The notes under the pieces are model-generated. The model did not search any database, was not told the DNA's origin, and saw nothing but the letters and a program-made list of their open reading frames with translations. A stretch of DNA of 64,000 nt from Ianthella basta. Its lineage: Eukaryota > Porifera > Demospongiae > Verongiida > Ianthellidae. The DNA lies in assembly GCA_964019415.1 (NCBI GenBank), contig OZ025876.1:2236502-2300501 (forward strand), written 5' to 3'. The position numbers and the translations under genes were made by a program. Shown one piece after another: positions 44,501 through 57,400 of this stretch. How positions within the stretch are numbered: the first letter of the stretch is position 1; each line of letters opens with the position of its first letter.

Positions 44501-47500
44501 ATGGAATGGAATGACAATGTCACTGGAGCCAGAGTAGGCTGGAAATTATGGTACAAATCACATTAACTTCAGGTGATCATTGAGGACTTCACTCAGGCTG
44601 GGCAAATTTTCAGAAAGTAAGGGAAATTCAAGGCTGCATGGTGTGTTTTATTGTATATATTGCTGTATAAATTTATCCAGAATTTCAGGCATCAATTTTG
44701 CAACGCAAGCACGTTGGGTTGCACATTCAAAGTTGGCCCCATGACCATATGATCCATTTAAGTTCACCAAAGCGTATGTTCAAGCTCACCCAACTTGTAT
44801 CAAGACCACTTTAAATAATAATACATATAATTTCTACGCATACACAGTACTGTACATTGCTCCAAAGACTTCAGCATCCCATACATTCCACATTCTATTC
44901 CACTAGCAGGAAAACCTGTCTTTGGTGGGCTTCCTTGCTCCGGCGCGTCAATGACGGCATGCCGGCACCTGTCTGGCGACGTCAGCATGTTGTGTGATGG
45001 CTTGATGATGTCAGCTGGGCAGTACGCTGGTATCTGTAACGTCATGTGCGAGTATGCATGGGACAGCATTAATCACATTGTACCAGGTCCATGTTGGGCA
45101 GCACTGGTAGAACGTTTTTGGTGGCATTCTGCAAGGTTAAGTTTGCATCAGGTTTAGGAGCTAAAGTACTTCCTTGGCAACAAATGAGTAATTCCTTAAT
45201 TAAATATAAGCAACATTGGCATGCACCGATGTCAACAGGATGTGATGTCACATTCTTATGGTGGAATGAAATACTGTATGTTGTCAAGGGCTGCATGCAA
45301 GAGTAGTCAAAATGGCGTCTCGGCCCGCAGAGAAAGAGAAAGCACGCTCTTCGGCTGCAGGGCAGCTAGGTGAATGGCCCGCTCTCTAAGCTCATGTTCC
45401 CCCACTCCCTTAACTGGCATGGTGCATATCAAGTCCGCCAATGACCAATAGTGGAAGGGGTGATAATTTTAAAAATGGCATGTCAGCCCGCGGAGAACAA
45501 ATGAAGGAATCGCGCTCTTCAGCCGCAAGGCAGCTAGGTGAATGGCACCCCTCTAAGAACATGCTTGCCCAGTCCCTCAACTGACATGGAGCGAGCCGAT
45601 TCCCTACAAGGTGCCGATTTTATCATGGAACAAATAACACATAAACTGAGATCCAGTGCGTATAGTAAGATTCTGCATTCCACATATACGTACACTTTAG
45701 CTATGTACCACCACAACATGATGCTTATGCATCCATCCACCTCTTGAACTTCACTGTAACCACTGTGGCTTCCACACTTACCCCTGTCTGCTTGTCTTTC
45801 TGTCTCGGGTTGCAGAGGTAGGTCTGTACCAGGTGGTGGAATAGCTCAGCATGGCCATACTGCGCTGCCAGTAGCAGGCAGTTGTAGTTTCCATCCTGTA
45901 TAAATACAAACAAATTTAAAGCTTCCAGCACTGTTAGCTGGATAAAAATGTGACACTAGTGGAGTTAGAATAGACACTATTGGACAAGAATTGCGAAGGT
46001 TTCCAGGCTTACACAGCTTACTCATGGCATAATGATGTCATATTACATCCCCAAATTGCCCATTAAACACTATTAAGGAGAACATTCTAGAAGCTGAAAT
46101 CATATGGGTAGTCTCATGAGCCAGCCCCTATTTATTGCACAATCGTGTGTGTGCAATAATGTGCGCATGGAGAATAGGGGCTGAAAGTGAGACTAGATCA
46201 TGGGTAAACAAAGGAAGGTGAATGCTGACTGTCGTCTACAGTGTACCAGGAACAGAAAAGGCCTGTATTGTACCAATGCATCTTCAGTCTGCTCTGCAGT
46301 ACTTTGCCTTAGTTTAACTGTTGCATATCTGAAGGATCTGTTCATGAAACCCTTGCCCACACACCCTACCTATAAAATTATCACTGTCTGCACCACATAC
46401 CAGACATCACCTGCTATTTCATTGAAAGCAGCTGTTAGCTACCAATAAGTTATCACAAAATTGTTGCAAGCATTTTCCAAAGACACTTTTGTGATGCATC
46501 CTGCCGAGACAAACTTTGTAATGCATAGCTATTGTCTAACATAATACAGAGTGGTGGAATTGAAAACTTGGCACCATCACACAACACCATGCATACATAT
46601 ATGCATAGGACCATCTGTATACTGTAAAATACCTGGTTCCACTCCTGCACATCAAAGCCCTTTTCTTCCACAAGCCAGGATACAAGCTCCACACTTCCTC
46701 CACATGCGGCATTGTGAAGGAGAGTGCACCCAGACTGCATGTTAGGAGCATATTACATGCAAATGAATGAATGTGAAATGAAGACATGACAAAACTGTTA
46801 ACAATTACTTCTGTTCATTTAGTAATATCCATGATGCAGGTTCAGCTAACCTCATCCTTAGCATACAGGTCACAATGATACACCTCCAGAAGGTGCTTTA
46901 CCATAGAACAGTGGCCAAACATTGCTGCCAAATTCACTGGTCTGTAGGTGTGATTCTGATAGGTCATAGGATGAATATATTATATAGGCATCAGCATGGG
47001 CCTTGAACTAATATACAACACATAGCTATATATAGCTCAGTAAATACATATAAGATATATGCAGTCATAATGCAGCTGAATACATTACAGCAGCACTGTA
47101 AGCAGTGACTATCATCACTATACATCATGCGGACACAGGAGCAGAGAGCTACACCAGTAGAGTATGTATGGTTTGATTAACATATCTTCTACTTGCCTTA
47201 CTCCATGTATCTGGTTGCAGGCTGAACTGCTTCACCAGCCAATCAAACAGAGATACATTTCCACTAACTGCTGCTCTGTGCAGGACATTTCTCCCATCCT
47301 GCATGGAAACAGCAAGTATATATATACGTAGGATGACAAAGACATGGCACATGACAATTTTATGAGTCCAAGTGCGGGTGGTATCACACATATACAGCAT
47401 AGACAGTTTGTACACAATTTTGGTAAACTGTGGTATTACACTTGTAATTTTACCGGTGATACACCTGGTTGCAATCCATAGACCTCCACCAGCATGTGAA

Positions 47501-50080
47501 GCAACTCCTCATTTCCACTGATAGCTGCTGCATGAAGCAGATCTCTTCCATCCTAGACATATGCAGGAGCAGGGTTTCCAAAGTGAAGGTAAGACAAATA
47601 AATTAAATAAACTGCAAATGCCTCAGGTGCCTTCCCAGATAATCATGCTGGAACGTTTAGGGGGGATTCTTCTGTGTGCAAACTTCAACCCCCACAAACT
47701 CAATTCAAAACATCACAACAGCTATTTGAAACAGCTATTATGGCACAAACCTTGCTCTAAACTATAATAAACTTACAGCATCTACCACTGTTGTACTGCA
47801 GTGTTGCTCCTCTAGCAGGTACTTCACAACATCTTTGTGTCCTTTATATGCAGCAGCAAAGAGTGGGGTCCAGCCATGCTGTGCAAAGAGTGACAAGTAT
47901 AGGACATAAACTTCAGTGTCATCGTGAAGGTTATCCACATCACCCCTGGAGCATGTGAGATGTCCATTGTAAATAATATGCCTTTGCATGTGTGTGGTGA
48001 AAATTGAACTTCATGTTTCTTCATGCTGCATTAATATATATAGATTGTGAGTAATCAATTTCTGTAACAAAAAATCTTGCTGTCAATGACTGCAGTAACA
48101 TATCAGAAATCATGTATGAGAAGAGGTTTGTGACTGAAACACCCTGCATTCAGTTGTTGATTAATCTGCTACATCATCGCTCACAAACTAATTGCCTGCA
48201 CAGCAGAAATTGTCAGTGTGGTAATGAGGCTAAATTACAAAACAAAGGCAAGGGACCACAAATTTATCCATAACGTCATCCACTTCAAGGTACATAAATT
48301 ACACAATTAATAACTCCTCACACCGACACTGCTGCATGTATATACATGGAATTTAAAGTTCCATCACTTCCTTTCCTCCATGAGTGCTGGGTTACTATAC
48401 ACTTCAGCTTTTCAAATCACAAGTCATGCACAGCCATATAAGCATGGTCACAGCAACATAATAAGAGTGTGATATAAAAACACACATTTTACCATGAATA
48501 TACAAACATTGCTGGCAACAGACATGTCCCACATGCGTTCATCTATAGCTACAGTTTAAAATTCAAAAAGGGCTAAGATCAAGATTAAAAGATACATTTC
48601 ATTTACTAAAGCCTTCAACATTCATTTTGTGTACAACACCATCTTGTGTAATACGTTAAAATCTTAATTATAGTTATGCAAGTATTGGGACATTTTCAGC
48701 TCTTCGTGTAAGTGACAGGACGAAACAAGTATAGGTTGTACAAGCTATACATTTAGTAGCTACAACAAACAGCTGCAAGTAACCCATAGTTTGGAGAGCT
48801 GCTAAATAGGAGTTTAACGCGTTATGGCACATGCATGGTTTTGTTTAAATTCTTACAATGAAGGTATGAAGGCTCTCACCTTCTCTTTCCGATCTGGTTG
48901 GCAGCTATACCTCTGTACTAGCACTGTCACTGCCTGTAGCTGTCCATTGTAAGTAGCCAGATGCACAGGAGACCAGCGGAACTGCAGCGCATTCATCAAA
49001 ATGTGTAACACAATGTCATGTGGAAGAAGGAATCAAATATGAATGATATTTCTTCAACAAAGTAAATTACTATTAGAGGTTTGTTCTAAAAATCACTACT
49101 TAAAATACTAAATTCTTCTTCACAAAATAATGGCATGAATGAAAGGATGACACAAAAGTACAGAAACAGCCTGCAACACAGTGGAGCATTAGCCACCATC
49201 CCTATACATTCAAGGAAGTCGCATCATAAATAGACACCTACACTTATACATAGTTCTAATAGTTATAGACTAAGTTAGGAGTCAGGTTTGAGTACATATC
49301 CAACATGGACAAAGCACACACTCAGCTCACTCAGCCACTGCATCAAGTGGAAACATCTACAAGCTATCACAAACTAAAAGCAATCATCTGCAAGTCACTA
49401 TATGCCAGTGAATCCTAGCTACTGCAGTAATTATACATACTTGTACCTCTTATGGTAGAATAGCATAGCATTATAATAAAGTACAGTAAGCAGACTCGAC
49501 ATCTCTATCAGCAATACTGTATGCAAGTGCACCTCATTGCATATAAAGGGAACTGCTGCAGGTGCAAGGTTTGCCAATCTTTGTAAGGTATCCATATCTC
49601 CACTCATTGCTGCTGTGAGAATGCCTGTCTGAACCTACACAACACAGTAGTAAGCTCTAGTAACAATCAATGAAGGAGTACAAGAATTCACTCACTTAGC
49701 TAGCTATCATTCGTATAAATGAGGAAAATGAGGCTAATAGCTAATCAGACACAGACTGTACCTGGTCATCGGGATCTGGCCATGCTTGAGGTGTGGCCAT
49801 AGCCTTTTCCTTTCTACAATTCAGATGATGTGAAACAAACCAGCAAACTCATGATCATGATAGCCACTTAGCTCAAACACCTAGACTTTTAGCTAAGAGT
49901 ATTAAATATGATCCAGTAGCTATAGTATTAAATAATCCTGTGCTGGCCACACAATGAACTTTCTCAGTCAATAAGAACTAACTCAAAGGTTACAGGTAAG
50001 TTTGGTTCTTCTTCTTGAACCCATAAACCTTCCCCAGGGTCTTGATCTGGCACAAGACGGTCGGCAAATCGGTTGTCCAT
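35559..50080 (-). CDS. Ankyrin-repeat protein, tandem paralogue B (complete, 31 exons)
   Basis: Exons: 35559-35660 (stop), 36737-36838, 37045-37146, 37294-37395, 37803-37904, 38348-38449, 38645-38746, 39096-39197, 39551-39652, 39824-39925, 40079-40180, 40274-40375, 40580-40681, 41950-42051, 42138-42239, 42437-42640, 42723-42824, 43062-43169, 43424-43525, 43672-43773, 43914-44021, 45782-45895, 46633-46734, 46851-46955, 47197-47298, 47454-47552, 47777-47878, 48880-48981, 49533-49628, 49762-49813 and 49983-50080 (start). They join in one frame of 1075 residues with about 30 ankyrin repeats, almost all one exon = 34 codons. All introns are phase 0 except the first (phase 2, donor GA|GTTAGT, conserved in gene A). 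The acidic N-terminus (MDNRFADRL...PDPDDQ) precedes the solenoid. No other domain is seen. Function is unknown, and protein binding is inferred from the fold. Exon 47197-47298 uses a GC donor. Confidence 0.9.
37476..37711. mobile_element. MITE with TATACAGAC inverted ends
   Basis: The left end TATACAGAC...TTGTCCACACC and its reverse complement at the right (GGTGTGGACAA...GTCTGTATA) enclose about 235 bp. Flanking TA dinucleotides fit a Tc1/mariner-type insertion. It lies in the intron between exons 37294-37395 and 37803-37904 of gene B. Confidence 0.6.
40846..40895. repeat. (GTATA)n pentanucleotide tract
   Basis: About ten units of GTATA with a few substitutions. It is the reverse complement of the much longer (CTATA)n tract at 41453-41780 in the same intron of gene B. 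Confidence 0.85.
41453..41800. repeat. Long (CTATA)n pentanucleotide array
   Basis: About 65 uninterrupted copies of the 5-mer, then a few scrambled units. It lies in the 1.27-kb intron between gene B exons 40580-40681 and 41950-42051. All three plus-strand frames are open through it, purely because of its composition. Confidence 0.97.
44200..44487 (+). mobile_element. 3' end of a non-LTR retrotransposon (LINE/SINE tail)
   Basis: A non-coding segment ends in AGCCTTCTGGCTAAAGG, an ATTAAATAAG signal and an (ATT)n tail at about 44461-44485, the usual 3' end of CR1/Jockey-like LINEs or their SINEs. No reverse-transcriptase frame is present upstream. It is intronic to gene B. Confidence 0.5.
44904..45620 (+). 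mobile_element. ACTAGCAG-family repeat with internal duplication
   Basis: Starts ACTAGCAGGAAAACCTGTC...GGTGGGC. A block of about 165 bp is present twice (about 45310 and 45472), marked by CGCTCTTCGGCTGCAGGGCA versus its diverged copy and by CAGCTAGGTGAATGGC. The phrase GATAATTT.A.AAAATGGC is shared with the 20306-20724 element. It sits in the 1.76-kb intron of gene B between exons 43914-44021 and 45782-45895. Confidence 0.4.
46109..46195. mobile_element. Tiny TAGTCT-ended inverted-repeat element
   Basis: TAGTCTCATGAGCCAGCCCC and its counterpart GGGGCTGAAAGTGAGACTA form about 24-bp arms around a 40-bp core. The termini are like those of the Mutator-like elements at 2189 and 4021. No clear 9-bp duplication. 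Confidence 0.5.
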
Positions 50081-50180
50081 TTTCCGGGGACTACCCTTGC
50101 GGCTGGTGTACTTGTCACGTGACGCATCACGGGCTCTTCTCCTGGGTGTAAGCGAAGTACGTACTGCGGTACACATTCTC
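50081..50180 (-). promoter_or_regulatory. Putative promoter of ankyrin gene B
   Basis: Upstream of the start codon at 50080. It carries TCACGTGAC (50115-50123) followed by GCATCACG, the same order and spacing as in front of gene A. No TATA box is obvious. Confidence 0.45.
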
Positions 50181-51497
50181 CATGTTGGGATGATAGGTGC
50201 CTCGAGCAGTAGCTAGTAGTAACGTATAGGAGCCGGAAAGTACGGCAAACGCTACCAAGTCGTGCAGAGGATGTGGGGAATCCAGGCCCGTACGCAAGGG
50301 TGGTTCGGGGGGTTCGAAAGAACCCCCCGGCCCCGCTTGCCTAGGAGGTCCACCTGATAAGCAATTTCTCTATTATTATTATTGTATTATTATTATTTAA
50401 GTGCACCGTGTTGTATAATACAAACACTAGGGTGTCAGCCCCATGCAGCACTATAATATAATTGAATGTAACAAAGTGTCAAAGAATCACAAAGGGCATA
50501 GCTTGTCCTTTTCCGCCGCATCCTGTGCAGCGCCTTCCGCACTCTTCCATCTCTGCATGCCTCCTCCAGTACCCATATCAACCTCTCGTCATCCTTCATG
50601 CTCTCCCATCCCACCACAATACAGAACCTGAGTTGTACTATAAAGTATTATAGTCTTATTACAATGGACAGTGCCACTCAAAACCCCGCGAAAGCTTTAA
50701 AAGGCCAGCTTAGCTGCTAGCGAGCACAAGCTGAACATTCTCTTTGTGGAGACTATGCAGTATTGTGCTACGTGTTGATCTATGTGATGAGTTCCACTTT
50801 GAGAGCAGAAGACCTCCCCCCCCAGTCTCGGAGCTGAGTACGGCCGGGCCTGGAATCGGCAGGGTAGCATTCATGCAGATGCCGCGATTGGTGACGGCCC
50901 TACCCCGTGCGCGACGTGTGATACGACTGAATGAGCCGTGTATCGCATTCTTCCCTTTTTCAACTAACTTAGTCTCTTGAGCTAAAAAGCAATGCGCATA
51001 ACACATTATATTATACGTATAATTCAAGCGCCAAACCAGCATGCTTCGTATTCGCTAGCGTGCGTTGTATACCTTTATAGGTGTTGGGTGCCAAGAGGCT
51101 GAAGAGCAACTTCTATAGACTTCGGCCGATTTTCCTGCACACACAATCCAAAGGGTTCTGTACGTATGTAATCCACTATATATGGTGGGCAGATACGTCA
51201 CTGACAGCTAGCGCTAGCTGTACATAGCACTACACCTACTATAACCAGTGATCATGAAACACGATGAACCTCTATATTTGTACGTGTGTAGCCCATGCCG
51301 GTAGGAGGGTTAAATAGGGCTGCGGCAGAGCCATGCTAAAATAAGTACTGAACCAATCTAAAATTAAATATGATCGAGGAATAGGCAGATATAACAGCAT
51401 GATCGATCCATTTTAATTCTGTCAACAGAAATATAAAATATATACACATATATTTATTCATGTGAACATATAAATTGGGTCATAATGCACTGAGCAA
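50181..51497. other. Spacer between ankyrin genes B and C
   Basis: Contains a GGGGGGTTCGAAAGAACCCCCC hairpin (about 50308-50330), an ATT-rich tract (about 50370-50400), and an open but unrecognised minus-strand frame (50710-51042) with no clear similarity. Near its right end, TTTATT at 51453-51458 gives AATAAA on the minus strand, 40 bp past the gene C stop, a good poly(A) signal for gene C. Confidence 0.45.
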
Positions 51498-54400
51498 TCA
51501 TGACAGGTTCAATTCACTGGTGGCATTGATTAGTGCCTGTGCAACCTCAGTGTGGCCGCCCAGCAGAGCCAAATTCAAGGCTGTTGTCCCAACCTGACAT
51601 ATGAAGAGGAGACAGATAGCACTCAGTCTGGTACATGTTAGCTTATGCATCAGAGGTCAATGCATGTAGATGTATAATTACTATGACACTGTATCAATAT
51701 AAGACATCAGGGTTAGAATGGTATCAGTGGGTGGTAACTTAGTGAATGATGAAAGATATCTGTGAAGGCATCAGTGGTCGTGACACCAGTACTGGTGCTG
51801 TTGCATAATTACAGTATATTGCTGAGTATGTACAATATCAGTATTGGCACGCATTAAGTGATTCCACTGGGACCCTTAGTGTTTGGCATACAGTAATCAT
51901 TGGTGGCATGCATCAATAGCTGTGGAATGTATGGACAGTTATTTGGTTTTGTAATTTGGATATACAGCAGAACAGTTACTCTCTGTGTAGCATTAGTAGT
52001 GTGGACAGGGCTAAATGTAGCCAGGCAAGTACTTGAACAAATTTATACACTGCTGTGCTATGATGGTAAGAAACGTACAATGTCCGGAAGGGACACATTG
52101 CATCTTCCTGATTCCAGTAGTACCTTCACTGTAGGCAGATCACCATAGTTGGCTGCCATATGTAATGGAGCCAGTCCATGCTACACAAAGAGCAATAGAA
52201 GGGCTCAATTCCACATTAGCCACAACAGACATTATACTTAACACTACACATATTAGTTATACTAGCAGAATACCTGCCCTACAGGTGGGTTCCCAGTCTA
52301 CAGTTCATAATTAACTTTAGCGTTGAACCAGTCAAAACTGCCCATTTAATTGGGAGCATTCTGTAGACTCACTCCGTAAAACTTCGTGTGTACAGAATTT
52401 TCTTATGTTAATCCATTTTGTCTAAAGGAGTCCAGAGGCGAAAGTGCTAACCACCTTAAGTCAACCCCCGGATTGCAATGATGTAATCTTCCAAGTTTTA
52501 AAATATCATGGTGAAGATTGGTAGAAAATGGAAGGAGTTCATGCACAACCAAACACGATCTTTTTCCTATCTCTTAGATATGGTAGCGACCGTAAAAGTG
52601 GCAAGAACTCGGATGGAACAATGTTAAACCAAATTTTGGCTCAACCATGTTACTCTCGCTATGCCTCTTCATATTTCTACCACGTTCCGGGATCATCTGT
52701 CTGAAACTGAAGGAGTAATTGGGTAACAAAATATTGTGTACTACGTTTAATGTATTATAATAAGATGTACCACATTCAAGTGAGATATCTACCCGAGGTC
52801 AAAGGCCAAGGAAGGACATTACTTAACATGCACACTCTAGATGTCACCTGATTATATTACCATGGTATACCCTACACATTAAATCTGAAGACACTGCATT
52901 GCAAAATCAATCCTTAGTGCTGCATTGCAATTCCTCAAGGGGGGCAAAACTAAGGTTCCAAGAAATAAGGGGGGGGGGGGGGGGTGATGCAATACCAGAA
53001 AGTAAGGGCAGGAGTGCATTATGCACTCCTGGTGAGGGGGGGGGGGGGGGGGACACTATGCTGACATGTGGCTTGCTAAACTTTGGGGAGAGAATATAGC
53101 AAGGGCGATGGCCCCCTGTCCCTCCACCCACCTATGTAAATACACCCATGTGTAGTGTCATTGTTACAATACTCACTACATTTCTGTCATTCACACTGAC
53201 TCCACACTCTTTCACAAGGTAACTTGCTACATGGCTCTGCTGGCTTAAAGCAGCAAAATGGAGCAAGCTGTCTCCAAACTAAGAAAGAAAGTGATACACT
53301 ACACTAATATCTAAAGGTACCATTTCTCACACACTCTGTACACACACATGCATATATAAGCACACATCTGCACAAATGCACGTACTGTGAAGTAACACAC
53401 ATTATGCATGATTAGAGAGCTAACTTTAGCATAGCGTAAAACAATACAATTCATGATAAGTTAGTGTGCAATCAGAAAATATGGTAAAACGCTCCTGTAC
53501 TTTACGATAGAACCGAATATTATTGATGCCTTTAACGGTATAAACTTCACCATCTTTTCAGTGTCTGCGAGCGTTCTAGGCACTTCTACAGCATCTGTGT
53601 GTATGCCCCTACTCAGCCAGTGAGTGGCGCACAGCGTAGTTACCCATCCAGTAATCAAGTATCCAATTTTGTCAGCGTCAAAGTGCCTTCAACTATGCCT
53701 CCTGCTTCTTCTGCGGAGGTTACTCTAGCTTATACAGCCGACGCTCTTCTTACGAGGATACACACAGCTTCACCTGTACGTTTTAGCTTTGCTGACGACG
53801 TCCTCCTCCTTCGTGAATTAGTCGGGCATGAACAGACCTGCCTGCATAGTGTCACCTACTGCAGTGGACGTCGCTACCGGTCTAGCTGCTTTTGCACTTG
53901 ATTGCAAAGGGATGACATCATATTCCTGCTTGTTGTCTTCCTGCTCTGGCAAGTAATCGGTCATTATGTGAGTTTCGTCGCTGCCATCTTATCACTACTA
54001 CCGTTTTTACCAAATTGCCCTATGCCAAATGCACTGAAGACATTGCAACAATGGTACAATATGCACGGTATCCATGGGATACCATGACATTATTACTCTA
54101 TGCTAAAGCTCTTTATTGTCTCATTATAACGAAGCCATATAGGCTGATTTTCATTCACACTAATCTCCAGAAATGACTAAAGGATTCACAACAAATGTGG
54201 TTTGACTTTCTAAGTGCTATATGGAGGGTGTCCTGGGTGGGTATTTAAGCCGTGGCATACAAAATGATGCTTTTGTAGTGTTTCCCATACATAACTACTA
54301 TTTTACGAAGGAAAGCAATCTTGATTATAGAATTTGCAGAATTGGCGAACTCTTCCTGGAATGACAGTGCAAAGGATTTTTTGCTATAGTTTAGCATGAA

Positions 54401-57400
54401 GTATACAGCTGTGGGTGACATAAACTATATAGCGGAAAGTGTCTTCTTGGGAGAAAGAAAGCAGAGAAATGGGCCTCAAGTTATCCGAGTTGATGATTGC
54501 ACAATGAGCTGATGTTATCATATCTGCAAAGCCTTTGCACCAAGATATTGCTGTAGTGCGAGTATGCCTATAGTTAAGCGAAACACTGGACTATCCAAGA
54601 AATCCAGACATTCACGGAAGACTAACCCTCAACTGATGATCAACAGGAGTCAGCTCAAGGGAAGAACCGGGAATCAGCTTAACGGAACAACTAGGTGGCA
54701 GCTGCATGCTATGCTCTATAAATGAAAATTCATTTACCACCTAAGTAGTTTTCATTCATGGGAGTCATGAGAGCAGAGAAGCATACCAATTTTGGCGTGT
54801 GTTTCTGCTAGTGCACAGATAATTGGAGACACAGACACATTGATTAATGTACACACATGCATGTACACCTATGCACACACTTACAACTGTCTGCTCTTCA
54901 GCCCCACAGTGGCATTCTTCAATCAGAAACTTCACCAGTGCCAAGTTGCCATTCTTCACTGCACCATGAGCTGCAGTAACTCCTTGCTGCGCAGGTGGGT
55001 AGGCAGGTGTACCACAATATACATAGCACAACAGTGTGTTCAGAATTAAGATGCGTGTGTGTTACTCCTGTACATGTACTCAATTTATACAGGGGCTAAT
55101 GCTTCAGCTCCACACAGCACAAACATACATGAATCGAATTAGCCTATTACAACACAGGAGTAAGAACGATGCCATGTATCATATGTGCATGTCCATGAAA
55201 GAATGGTGACTGATTGTAATGAATACAATGACATTAATTTACTATTAATTTAGCTGCTGCAATTAAGCTCAAACTGGCAGCAAACGAGCCTTCACAATAT
55301 CACAATTATGTGATGTATGCTCTCCGGTAGGATGTACTGCACACGTACATGTAAAAGGTCAAGTGGCATAGGTGAAAAGGGTAAGTCAAAGATCAACATA
55401 CACGCACTAACCTTATCCTTAATGTGTGGGTCACACTTTCCATCTCTCAAGAGAAATTCAGCAAGTTGAAGGTGGCCATTTTGCGATGCCATTAATAGTG
55501 CTGTTGCACCATTCTGCAGCAATACACATAAAGGATGGAAGAGAGGTTCTTCAATTAGTATAGTCGCCAAAACCACAGGAACACTGGTGTGGGAGACCGT
55601 CATACAGTAGACACCAGTATGATTAGGAAAGCCACATGGAGCAATTGCAAGTCTCGCAAGGTACGTGACAATTGCAACACAGCAACGCAAAATAACTTTA
55701 CTGGTAGCAGAGGCATACTCAGCACTGTGCCACTGTTTGAAATTGGCACATGTTGCAAGCTAGTGCATGTATAGTACAGAGGTGAATGATCCTCCACCTC
55801 ATAGGTGAGGAATGAGTACCCTACACGCTGCATATAATACACTGTGTTCTGTATGATGGAACAAGTGCTGCATAATGGATTATTTGTGATGCATGACAAA
55901 CTGTGCATTGCATACAATTGAAGCTTCACATCATTACATAGATTCACACCCATCTGCTAGCTGCCTATGGAAGCTGTCAAACAACACCTTAGCCTTTTGA
56001 GGGTTACTCTACATGCATTGTCCTTCCGTAGTCAGGAGCACATAATGAATAAAAAAAGGGTGCACATGATAGTGGGTGACAATTGCCTGTGTGATTTGGT
56101 GTGATGATGCAACCGCTGGTGGGGAGTAACGTATGTAGCAACAGAAAACAGCTGGCTTTGAAGAGGAATTTGGAATATCCTACCGCAGTGACAAATGCAT
56201 CCCCTAGCAAGTGAAACCCATAATCTCAAAGATGTGTGTGAAAGGAAGCAGCACAATGGCAAATGTGACTCCTATCAAACAAAAAATGTACACTGGAAAT
56301 TCCATTTGATGTATCTGAGATACAAAATTCCAATGTATGTTGCATTAAGTTGAGCTCCTAGCACACACACTTTAGCAGATCAGTTGTCAGAGCTGGACAG
56401 CACTCCAATACATCTTCAGCCATAGATGAAATACCGTATTCGCTCTAAAAATTCGTCACCCCTAGTGCAGCGAAAATTTCGTCTTTTGAGGCAATTAGAG
56501 CTGGAATGGAGAAGGCCGTCGAAGGTGACGAATATTTAGAGTTTTCGGACGAAACATTAGAGCGCAGGCGAAACACTAGAGAGCTTTTCAGTATGTGCGT
56601 TCCTTGCTGAATTGGCCGCTTTCACGTTGACCGTGCGAACAGCAGTGCGAGGCTACCGTCCAAACGAGAAGGATCTGGGGCGATTCGCGATCGCTGAACT
56701 CGATTGTCGCACCAAAAGGAAAATGAACGACGTACACAGCGTCGAGAAGGCTTATAGACGAACGGAACAATGCCAGAAGGACAAAGACAACAGCGAGCGT
56801 TGTTGGCTTTGCTCCTAGGCTTTGTTCCTTGGCCGTCGCAGCCATATTGCAGGCATTTCCAACGAATATTTAGAACAAATCCTGTTCATGACGAAAATTA
56901 GAGGCCAATGGCGGAAATTAGAGAGACAGGAAATTCGTCACCATTAGAGTACACCTGAGCATATTTTTTCCCCTGACGAAAATTAGAATGACGAATTTTT
57001 AGAGGGGATACGGTATGATATCGGTGACAATTATAGTAATATAGCTATGATAATAGTAACTCATGTCAGTAACACCACCACAGTTTATCAGGAAGACAAC
57101 CAAAAGCCACTCAGATTGATTACTCTAATTGCAGATAGAGTTCTGACAATTTCTTACCATTATAGAACCAAAACTGTTCATGCACACATTCACCTTGACA
57201 ATTTATATCTACATTAGTCCAGAAATATTGTGTGGACTTGGTAGCACTGCCCAGGGAGCAGAGAAGGCCCATTTCTTGCTACAGACTGGTCCACTGCAAT
57301 GCACATTGTCAACTGCTGTGCATGGTCAGTCATGCACTGTTACAAAGACTTTAATTTTCACATAGTACCATGCAGTATGCACAAACTAACAGCATTACGC

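Noticed and set aside
50710..51042. 110-codon minus-strand frame between genes B and C
   Set aside because: No recognisable domain, no splice context and no counterpart upstream of gene A. An opposite-strand frame covers the same stretch. Left as unexplained spacer.
56588..56845. Open frames inside the 586-bp inverted-repeat element as a transposase
   Set aside because: Too short, on both strands at once, with no DDE-type or HTH pattern. More likely a non-autonomous element.
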